DNA of 11,863 nt from NCBI GenBank assembly GCA_045863035.1, contig BTUV01000092.1, forward strand, positions 1 through 11,863, read 5' to 3'. This DNA comes from H2-BAC3 sp045863035. GTDB lineage: Bacteria > Bacteroidota > Ignavibacteria > Ignavibacteriales > Ignavibacteriaceae. Every line of letters starts with the position of its first letter. Positions within the stretch are counted from its first letter, which is position 1. The notes beneath the pieces were generated by a model. It saw only the letters and a list, made by a program, of their open reading frames with translations, had not been told where the DNA came from and did not search any database. Of this stretch, positions 6,431-11,863 are shown in pieces. A program made the position numbers and the translations under genes.

Positions 6431-7189
6431 TTGAATATCCAATATTACTCCGACCTGCATCTGGAGTTCCCCCGCAACAGGGAGTTTCTCCAAAAGCATC
6501 CGCTTGAGCCGGTGGCTGATATATTAGTGCTTGCGGGGGATATTGTACCCTTTGGTGAAATGAAGAAACGTCGGGATTTTTTCAAATATCTTTCTGACAA
6601 TTTTAAGGCAACCTGCTGGCTGCCGGGCAACCATGAGTACTACCATTATGACGCTGCCGAAAGAAGCGGTGTTCTTCATGAGAGTATTATGGAGAATGTT
6701 TTTCTGGTTAATAATGTATGCGAAGTTGTTAATGACGTCCGGTTTGTTTTTTCGACTCTGTGGAGCAAAATCAGCCCTGCTAATAGCTGGCTGATTGAAA
6801 AGAGAATGAATGATTTTCATGCTATTCAATACGGCGGTTACCGGCTCTCGGTGGAAAAATATAATGAAATGCATCAGGCGGGTTTCGATTTTATAAGCAA
6901 TGCACTTGAGGAGAACAACAATCAAAGAACGGTGGTCTGCACACACCACGTCCCCACATTTCTGAATTATCCGGAGCGTTATAAGGGGGACTCTCTTAAT
7001 GAAGCATTTGCCGTAGAGCTGTTCGATTTTATTGAAAGCTCAGGAGTTTCACATTGGATATATGGTCACCACCATAACAACACTCCGCCGTTTACCATTG
7101 GTAAAACAACCCTGCTGACCAATCAGTTGGGTTATGTGCAGTATAACGAGCATCAGTTATTTGAAAAGAATAAGGTGTTTGAGGTATGA
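6431..7189 (+). CDS. Calcineurin-like metallophosphoesterase
   Basis: All motifs of the dimetal phosphoesterase fold appear in order: SDLHLEF at 7-13 (D8, H10), LAGDIV at 34-39 (D37), LPGNHEYY at 64-71 (N67, H68), THH at 171-173 and YGHHHNN at 211-217. These residues hold two divalent metals and hydrolyse phosphoester bonds. The substrate cannot be read from sequence; relatives cut nucleotides, RNA or DNA ends, or phosphoproteins. No signal peptide is seen, so it is cytoplasmic. The start is TTG at 6431: the stop of the DUF2188 gene lies two codons upstream in the same frame, so no other start is possible without losing the SDLH motif. It is the last gene of the S/M block. A role in the restriction system is suggested by position only. 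Confidence 0.92.
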   Translation: MNIQYYSDLHLEFPRNREFLQKHPLEPVADILVLAGDIVPFGEMKKRRDFFKYLSDNFKATCWLPGNHEYYHYDAAERSGVLHESIMENVFLVNNVCEVVNDVRFVFSTLWSKISPANSWLIEKRMNDFHAIQYGGYRLSVEKYNEMHQAGFDFISNALEENNNQRTVVCTHHVPTFLNYPERYKGDSLNEAFAVELFDFIESSGVSHWIYGHHHNNTPPFTIGKTTLLTNQLGYVQYNEHQLFEKNKVFEV

Positions 7190-7222
7190 ATGGAGAAGTG
7201 CTACGTTAAATACTCACAGAGC

Positions 7223-7269
7223 ATCAGTAAATAAATTATTAGAAGATTATCAGTAGAATTATTAGAAGA
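7223..7269 (+). repeat. Two tandem degenerate units containing aattattagaaga
   Basis: Unit 1 (7223-7246) and unit 2 (7249-7269) share the frame atcagta...aattattagaaga, with three extra bases in unit 1. The 13-base core is identical at 7234-7246 and 7257-7269, and a shortened copy ttattagaagaa recurs at 7334-7345. Spacing between the two cores is 23 bases, about two helix turns, which would suit binding sites on one DNA face. Confidence 0.7.
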
Positions 7270-7282
7270 AGGCAGCACAAAC

Positions 7283-7320
7283 CATTGAATTGCAATAACT
7301 TAGTTTTAATAATTCATAAT
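7283..7320 (+). repeat. Left copy of a diverged direct repeat of about 35 bp (partner at 7591-7624)
   Basis: Starting from cattg, 18 of the first 21 positions match the partner, including the shared block caataacttag. After a 3-base insertion here (ttt), taataattc is identical again, and tat follows one mismatch later. The copies begin 308 bp apart and enclose the stem-loop patch. Confidence 0.65.
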
Positions 7321-7410
7321 ATTTTTACTGTTTTTATTAGAAGAAATATCGTTCTGGTGCAATTAATGAGTCGAAAGTATCTCGGACATCAAACCCCTTT
7401 AAAAAACGCA

Positions 7411-7442
7411 AGGGTCGGTACGCATCCGGGCATATCGACCCT
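7411..7442 (+). other. Possible RNA stem-loop in the hsdR leader
   Basis: Arms agggtcggta (7411-7420) and tatcgaccct (7433-7442) pair over 10 positions with one G-U pair on the plus-strand RNA and a 12-base loop. The 5' part of the stem (aaggg at 7410-7414) can pair alternatively with ccctt at 7395-7399, so two exclusive folds are possible. No T-run follows, so it is not a simple terminator. It may belong to a structured leader or a small RNA. Seen by eye, with no energy calculation. Confidence 0.4.
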
Positions 7443-7535
7443 CGAAACTTCTTCTTCCTAACATGGTAAGATAAGCGGTATCAATTTACATTATGGTCAT
7501 GTTCATTGCAAATTTGTCGGGCAGAAATTTTCTAA

Positions 7536-7559
7536 TTCTCCATATTTTCTCCATATTTT
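7536..7559 (+). repeat. Overlapping tandem ttctccatatttt repeats before hsdR
   Basis: ttctccatatttt occurs at 7536-7548 and again at 7547-7559, a tandem with an 11-base period. The shorter ttctccata occurs a third time at 7624-7632, sixteen bases before the hsdR ATG. The 11-base period is close to one helix turn, as for side-by-side protein sites, but A/T-rich slippage is a simpler origin. Confidence 0.6.
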
Positions 7560-7590
7560 TGCAATAAATCAATCGGTTTTGCTCATAACT

Positions 7591-7624
7591 CATTGTTTTA
7601 CAATAACTTAGTAATAATTCTTAT
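7591..7624 (+). repeat. Right copy of the diverged direct repeat (partner at 7283-7320)
   Basis: Carries cattg, then caataacttag and taataattc in the same order as the left copy, without the ttt insertion. It ends 24 bases before the hsdR start codon, so it is part of the hsdR leader. Confidence 0.65.
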
Positions 7625-7648
7625 TCTCCATAAATATGTGATTTTAAC

Positions 7649-10600
7649 ATGAATACCCCCAGTTTCAAAGAGGATCATATCAGCCAGATACCGGCTTTGC
7701 AGATGCTGGTTAATCTGGGTTACGCCTATCTGAGCCCGGCTGAGGCGGAGCGGCTGAGAGGAGGTAAAACCACCAATGTGCTTCTGGAGGAGGTTCTGCG
7801 GAAGCAGCTTCAGGAGATTAACAGCATCCGGGTGAGCTCCGCCAAAACAGGCATTTTTTCTGATGAAAATATCGAGCGGGGAATTCTTGCCCTCAAAAAC
7901 ATCCCCATGAACGATGGCTATATTTCCGCCTGCGAAAAAGCATATAACCTGCTCACCCTCGGTCTGGCGCTGGAACAGAGTGTGGATGGTGATAAAAAAA
8001 GTTTTACCATGCAGTTTATTGACTGGCAGAACATTTCCAATAATGTTTTTCATGTTACTGAGGAGTTCAGCGTAATGCGAAGCAGCAGCAAAGAGCATTA
8101 CCGACCTGATCTGGTTTTGTTTGTAAACGGCATTCCCTTCTGCATCATTGAATGCAAACGGCCTGATATGAAAGAGCCGCTGCGCCAGGCAATCAGCCAG
8201 CATCTGCGCAATCAGCAGGAAGACGGCATCAGAGGGTTATATATATACTCACAGATTCTCCTGAGCATAGCTACTCAGGAGGCCTCCTATGCCACCAACG
8301 CCACGCAGGAAAAATTCTGGGCTAAGTGGCAGGAAAAATTTGAGCTTCTCTCTGATGAAGAGCAGCATAAGCAAAATCTTCATGAACTAAAAAACCGTGC
8401 GCTTCCTGTTTCTGTTAAGAGCCGGATTTTTGATGAGCGGTTTTATTATGTGCGTAATTATTTTGACGCATTAGAGCAAAATGGTGTTCAAACAACAATG
8501 CAGGATGCGTATCTTTATGGCTTATGCCGTCCGGAGCGGTTGCTGGATATCATCTTTAATTTTGTGTTGTTTGACAATGGTGAAAAAAAGATAGCGCGGT
8601 ATCAGCAGTATTTTGTTGTGAAGAAATCACTAAATAAAATACTTCAGGTAAGCGCGGGTAAAAGAGGAGGCGGGGTTATCTGGCATACTCAGGGGAGCGG
8701 AAAATCATTAACCATGGTTATGCTTGCACAGGCAATTGCCATGGAAAAAAGCATACGCAATCCTAAAATCATTCTTGTTACCGACCGCACTGACCTTGAT
8801 GATCAGATTACAAAAACCTTTGTTAAGTGCGGCAAACATGTGCAGAATGCCACAACCGGCAGCCGTCTGGTGGATTTACTTGAAAGTAAAAGCGATGCAG
8901 TGGTTACCACCATCATCAACAAGTTTAATGCTGCGGTAAAGAAGATAAAAAAGCCGCTCGTGAGCCATGATATTTTCGTTCTGGTTGATGAGGGGCACCG
9001 CACGCAGCACGGCATTTTTAATATTGATATGCAAAAGACCCTGCCAAACGCCTGTTTTATTGCAATGACGGGAACGCCCCTTTTTAAGAGGGACAAAAAC
9101 ACAGCAGCTAAGTTCGGCGGTATTATTGATGCTTATACGGTTGATCAGGCCGTGCGAGACAAAGCCGTTGTGCCTCTCCTCTACGAAGGACGCCTTGCTC
9201 ATCAGCAGGTTAATGCCGGCCCTATTGATACTTTTTTCGGGATGATTTCAGAACCTTTGACTGACTATCAGAAAGCCGACATCAAAAAGAAGTTTGCCCG
9301 CTACGATCATCTTAATGCGGCAGAACAAAAGATGCGGATGATTGCGTGGGATATCAGTTATCACTTCAGGGAAAACTGGCAGGGTACTCCGTTTAAGGCA
9401 CAGTTGGTTTGTGATAAAAAAATTAATGCTATCCGATATAAAGAGTTTCTTGATGAAATTGGCATTGTTACCAGCCAGGTACTTATCTCCCCCGTTGATG
9501 AACGGGAGGGGGAAGAAAGTGCTTATGAAAAATCCACTGAAAAAGAGCATCAGTTCTGGAAACGGATGATGGATGAGCACGGTAAAGCAAGGACGTATGA
9601 AAAAAATATCATCAGCCGTTTTAAGAATCAGAAAGACCCCGAAATCATCATCGTGGTTGATAAACTTTTAACCGGCTTTGATGAGCCAAAAAACACCGTG
9701 CTTTATTTGTGCAGAAATTTAAAGGGGCATAAATTGCTTCAGGCAATAGCCCGCGTGAACCGTATATATCCTGATAAGGAGTTCGGATATATTATTGACT
9801 ATTACGGCGTAATCGAAAACCTTGATGATGCGCTTCAGCTTTATACTTCTTTTGAGGAGTTTGATGAAGCTGACCTTGCCGGAACCCTGATAAACATAAC
9901 TGAAGAAATTAAAAAACTTCCGCAGAAACATTCTGAGTTGTGGGATATCTTTAAGGAGGTTTCCAATAAACGTGATGCAGAGCAGTATCAGCAGCTCCTG
10001 CGGGATGAAGCCAAACGAGTTGAATTTTATCATAAACTCGGCTCTTATGCAAAGTCACTTAAACTGGCACTTTCAGCAATTCAGTTTCATAAAAACACTG
10101 ATGAAAAAGTTATTGCCAGATATAAGGAAGACCTTGCAATGTTTCTTAAACTCCGGCTGGCGGTGGTGGAGCGATACAGTGACCAGATTGATTACCGGCA
10201 GTTTGAAGGGCAGATTCAGAAACTGATTGACACGCACATAACCTCTGAAAATATTGACACCATAACACAATTGGTGAACATTTTTGATAAAGAAAAATTC
10301 CGCCAGGAAGTAGAGCAGACCACCGGAACCGCCGCCAAAGCAGACCGCATTGCCAGCAGAACAGCAAAACACATCACCGAAAAGATGGATGAGGACCCCG
10401 CATTCTATAAAAAGTTTTCGCAGATGCTTAAAGAGACCATTGCTGACTATGAAGCCCGGCGCATTAACGAAGCTGAGTATCTGAGCCGGGTTCAGGATAT
10501 TATGAATAAAGTGCTCGCCCGGAATGATGATGAGCTCCCCGCGCAACTACAGGGGCAGGAAATAGCAAGAGCGTTTTACGGGCTTGCAAATGAAGCCCTC

Positions 10601-10873
10601 AGCGATAGAATCACGGATCAAGAGACATTGCGGAGGGTTTCAGCCGCCAGTGCACTAAAAATTGACGAGATAATTAAAGATGTGGTTTATCTAAACAATA
10701 AGCCCGTTATTAACTGGCAGAATAAACATGACATAACAGGCAGGGTAATCATACAGGTGGGTGATTATCTTATTGATGAAATACGTGAGAAAATGAATGT
10801 TGACATCTCCATACCTGAATTGGATAAACTGGCAAAGGACTGTCTGGAAGTGGCAAAACTCCGGTATATATGA
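7649..10873 (+). CDS. hsdR: Type I restriction enzyme subunit R (translocase/endonuclease)
   Basis: HsdR pumps DNA with ATP and cuts it when two complexes collide. The 1074-residue protein is full length. The N-terminal PD-(D/E)xK nuclease is visible as YRPDLVLFV (D154) and IIECKRP (E168, K170). The SF2 motor follows: HTQGSGKS at 346-353 (Walker A), VTDRTDLDDQ at 377-386, VDEGHRTQHG at 446-455 (DEAD-box equivalent), MTGTP at 473-477, LLTGFDEP at 673-680 and QAIARVNRIYP at 698-708. The C-terminal helical part (about 740-1074) is where HsdR docks on HsdM. All key residues are present, so it should be active. ATG at 7649 follows an A/T-rich leader without a clear Shine-Dalgarno sequence. The gene is separated from the S/M block by 459 bp, so its own promoter is likely. 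The metallopeptidase gene overlaps its stop (ATGA). Confidence 0.97.
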   Translation: MNTPSFKEDHISQIPALQMLVNLGYAYLSPAEAERLRGGKTTNVLLEEVLRKQLQEINSIRVSSAKTGIFSDENIERGILALKNIPMNDGYISACEKAYNLLTLGLALEQSVDGDKKSFTMQFIDWQNISNNVFHVTEEFSVMRSSSKEHYRPDLVLFVNGIPFCIIECKRPDMKEPLRQAISQHLRNQQEDGIRGLYIYSQILLSIATQEASYATNATQEKFWAKWQEKFELLSDEEQHKQNLHELKNRALPVSVKSRIFDERFYYVRNYFDALEQNGVQTTMQDAYLYGLCRPERLLDIIFNFVLFDNGEKKIARYQQYFVVKKSLNKILQVSAGKRGGGVIWHTQGSGKSLTMVMLAQAIAMEKSIRNPKIILVTDRTDLDDQITKTFVKCGKHVQNATTGSRLVDLLESKSDAVVTTIINKFNAAVKKIKKPLVSHDIFVLVDEGHRTQHGIFNIDMQKTLPNACFIAMTGTPLFKRDKNTAAKFGGIIDAYTVDQAVRDKAVVPLLYEGRLAHQQVNAGPIDTFFGMISEPLTDYQKADIKKKFARYDHLNAAEQKMRMIAWDISYHFRENWQGTPFKAQLVCDKKINAIRYKEFLDEIGIVTSQVLISPVDEREGEESAYEKSTEKEHQFWKRMMDEHGKARTYEKNIISRFKNQKDPEIIIVVDKLLTGFDEPKNTVLYLCRNLKGHKLLQAIARVNRIYPDKEFGYIIDYYGVIENLDDALQLYTSFEEFDEADLAGTLINITEEIKKLPQKHSELWDIFKEVSNKRDAEQYQQLLRDEAKRVEFYHKLGSYAKSLKLALSAIQFHKNTDEKVIARYKEDLAMFLKLRLAVVERYSDQIDYRQFEGQIQKLIDTHITSENIDTITQLVNIFDKEKFRQEVEQTTGTAAKADRIASRTAKHITEKMDEDPAFYKKFSQMLKETIADYEARRINEAEYLSRVQDIMNKVLARNDDELPAQLQGQEIARAFYGLANEALSDRITDQETLRRVSAASALKIDEIIKDVVYLNNKPVINWQNKHDITGRVIIQVGDYLIDEIREKMNVDISIPELDKLAKDCLEVAKLRYI

Positions 10874-11589
10874 CAGCATCCTCAATAGAATTCGGCAGCA
10901 AAAGGATTAAGTATCATCTTGCTTACTCGGAGAGAAAGTCACTCGGCATAACGGTAACCCCGGAGATGGAGGTATTGGTTAAAGCACCCGCAGGAGCTGC
11001 TTTAGATAAGATACAGGAGAAGCTCAGAAAAAAAGCTCCCTGGATACTTAAACAGCTTAGTTATTTTCTTTCCTTTCAGCCCAAAACCCCGGCAAGAAAA
11101 TATATCGGCGGAGAAAGCCATCTGTATCTTGGCAGGCAGTATCGTCTGTCGGTTCAAAGATATATACTGCGCGTTGAAAATGAGCAGATAAAGATAAAGT
11201 CAGGATTTCTGGAGGTATATACGGATAACCCCACAGATGTTGAAAAACTTGTTAAAAACTGGTACCGCAGACGTGCCGAACAAAAGCTGCGGGAAATTGC
11301 CCTGCCGTTAATGGAGTCATTCGGCAAAAGACATAAGATTGCAATACCACCGGAAAACTTTATCCTGCGCCAAATGCCAACCAGATGGGGGAGCTGCACC
11401 GCAAAAGGAAAGATTATCGTAAACCCCGAACTAATAAAAGCTCCGGCAGGATGCATTGAATATGTTATCCTTCATGAGTTATGTCATCTGGTACACCGCA
11501 ACCATACTCAGCGTTTTTTTGATTTACAGACAAAAGAAATGCACGACTGGGAGAAGTGGAAAACAAGGTTAGAGAAGTTATTGGCGTGA
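10870..11589 (+). CDS. YgjP-type (DUF45, M48-like) zinc metallopeptidase
   Basis: The 239-residue protein has the two-part layout of the YgjP/DUF45 family. The N-terminal half (about 1-120) is beta-rich: IEFGSKRIKYHLAYSERKSL, then VTPEMEVLVKAP. A linker helix follows, NWYRRRAEQKL at 130-140. The C-terminal catalytic part shows TRWGSCTAKGKIIVNPELIK (171-190) and the zinc site HELCHLVHRNH at 202-212, giving H202, E203 and H206 of HExxH and H212 as the probable third ligand. No signal peptide or membrane segment is seen, so it is cytoplasmic. Physiological substrates are unknown. Its ATG overlaps the hsdR stop (ATGA), so translation is coupled; genes of this family often follow hsdR. A role in HsdR turnover is only a hypothesis. 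Confidence 0.92.
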   Translation: MTASSIEFGSKRIKYHLAYSERKSLGITVTPEMEVLVKAPAGAALDKIQEKLRKKAPWILKQLSYFLSFQPKTPARKYIGGESHLYLGRQYRLSVQRYILRVENEQIKIKSGFLEVYTDNPTDVEKLVKNWYRRRAEQKLREIALPLMESFGKRHKIAIPPENFILRQMPTRWGSCTAKGKIIVNPELIKAPAGCIEYVILHELCHLVHRNHTQRFFDLQTKEMHDWEKWKTRLEKLLA

Positions 11590-11686
11590 GAAATGGATTT
11601 ATTATTTGATTAAAACTTTCAACATACCCGAACCATTTATATTAAAACTGCCAGCTTAAACTAAACACAAGGCAGTGCCATAAAAT

Positions 11687-11718
11687 AAAAAGCCCCGGTT
11701 AAAAACCGAGGACTTTTT
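11687..11718. terminator. Factor-independent terminator, probably bidirectional
   Basis: aaaaag plus ccccggtt (11687-11700) pairs with aaccgagg plus cttttt (11704-11718) around the loop aaa, with a one-base bulge and one G-T mismatch. The stem is flanked by A5 on the left and T5 on the right, so it can end transcripts in either direction. It lies 98 bases after the metallopeptidase stop. No gene is seen at 11590-11686. Confidence 0.8.
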
Positions 11719-11759
11719 CGCGGCCCGATAAAGGCAAGCGGCCTCACCGAGTCGACTTA

Positions 11760-11789
11760 ATAAAAGGGCTCCCTTGGGAGCCCTTTTAT
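11760..11789. terminator. Strong bidirectional terminator between convergent genes
   Basis: Bases 11760-11773 and 11776-11789 are perfect 14-bp complements (core aaaagggctccc) with a 2-base centre, so the RNA loop would be a cttg tetraloop. A- and T-runs at the stem ends suit both directions. It sits 20 bases beyond the stop of the minus-strand gene at 11809, for which it is probably the principal terminator, and backs up the hairpin at 11687-11718 for the plus strand. Confidence 0.9.
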
Positions 11790-11808
11790 GGTTAAGTGTT
11801 ATTCCGGC

Positions 11809-11863
11809 TTACTTTTCGTATTCTTTGAGGAAGCCGGCAAATTCTCTGCGGTGTTCTTCTTCG
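11809..11863 (-). CDS. 3' end of an unidentified minus-strand gene (partial)
   Basis: Reading the minus strand from the window edge gives the open frame EEEHRREFAGFLKEYEK and then TAA at 11811-11809. The charged helical tail and the terminator hairpin directly downstream make a real C-terminus likely. A rubrerythrin- or ferritin-like protein would fit an acidic helix of this kind, but 17 residues are too few to name it. It is convergent with the hsdR/metallopeptidase block and marks the right boundary of the defence locus. Confidence 0.55.
   Translation of the reverse strand, partial: EEEHRREFAGFLKEYEK

Larger units (their letters stand above)
7190..7648. other. 459-bp repeat-rich non-coding region upstream of hsdR
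   Basis: No credible gene is seen on either strand. The stretch is A/T-rich except for a G/C-richer patch near 7380-7445. It contains two degenerate tandem units with attattagaaga (7223-7246, 7249-7269) and a third partial copy (7334-7345), a stem-loop at 7411-7442, overlapping ttctccatatttt repeats at 7536-7559 with a third ttctccata at 7624-7632, and a diverged direct repeat at 7283-7320 and 7591-7624. TATTTTTG at 7554-7561 matches a Bacteroidota -7 box, but no TTG lies 17-23 bases upstream, so a promoter for hsdR can only be suspected. Confidence 0.7.

Noticed and set aside
6524..6949. A 141-codon minus-strand open frame inside the phosphoesterase gene
   Set aside because: The plus-strand frame carries all the metallophosphoesterase motifs, and the antisense frame shows none of its own.
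7190..7648. CRISPR-like array suggested by the repeated attattagaaga motif
   Set aside because: Only two full copies with unequal, A/T-rich short spacing and no constant repeat of 24 bases or more; no cas gene is nearby.
7598..8203. A 201-codon minus-strand open frame opposite the start of hsdR
   Set aside because: It lies antisense to strongly conserved HsdR nuclease-domain sequence, has no recognisable motif, and follows from the codon bias of hsdR.
10073..10546. A 157-codon minus-strand open frame inside hsdR
   Set aside because: Antisense shadow of the HsdR C-terminal domain; cysteine- and phenylalanine-rich composition typical of reverse-strand reading, with no family resemblance.
11687..11789. 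tRNA or other known structured RNA between the terminators
   Set aside because: No cloverleaf, no T-loop GTTCRA-type motif and no CCA end; each hairpin is explained as a terminator.

Overview
The window looks like a chromosomal defence locus of a Bacteroidota or Ignavibacteriota-type bacterium. The pointers are a four-helix-bundle (S23-type) gene, weak or absent Shine-Dalgarno sequences before most genes, three TTG starts, promoter-like boxes of the TTG-N20-TAnnTTTG kind, and a DUF2188 gene. This placement rests on style and remembered protein families, not on a search.

Left edge (1-530, minus strand). The first 24 codons of a probable SAM-dependent methyltransferase run off the window. Upstream of it lies a small four-helix-bundle gene enclosed by a perfect 25-bp inverted repeat, which looks like a discrete inserted unit.

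Main block (about 615-7189, plus strand). This is a type I restriction-modification locus with extra genes: a single-domain specificity subunit (half-HsdS), HsdM, a RhuM-family protein, a short regulatory gap, a winged-helix AbiEi-like regulator, a full two-domain HsdS that overlaps the regulator gene by 7 nt, a DUF2188 protein and a metallophosphoesterase. The gap upstream of the regulator carries a 14-bp-arm inverted repeat that overlaps a promoter-like sequence. This suggests an autoregulated unit controlling the second specificity gene.

Gap (7190-7648). A 459-bp AT-rich non-coding stretch separates the S/M block from hsdR. It holds several repeat families, a possible RNA stem-loop, and a diverged direct repeat of about 35 bp at its two ends.

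Right block (7649-11589). The HsdR motor/nuclease gene overlaps a YgjP-type zinc metallopeptidase gene by ATGA. Two strong hairpins, both suited to terminate in either direction, separate this block from the 3' end of a convergent minus-strand gene at the right edge.

How it may work together: one HsdM and one HsdR could serve two specificity subunits, a half-S acting as a dimer and a full S, giving two target sequences. The AbiEi-like protein would set the level of the second S. RhuM, DUF2188, the phosphoesterase and the peptidase are accessory genes whose roles here are unknown. The most unusual points are the regulator-operator-hsdS module, the repeat-bounded S23-type unit, the perfect 25-bp palindrome inside rhuM and the repeat-rich leader of hsdR.
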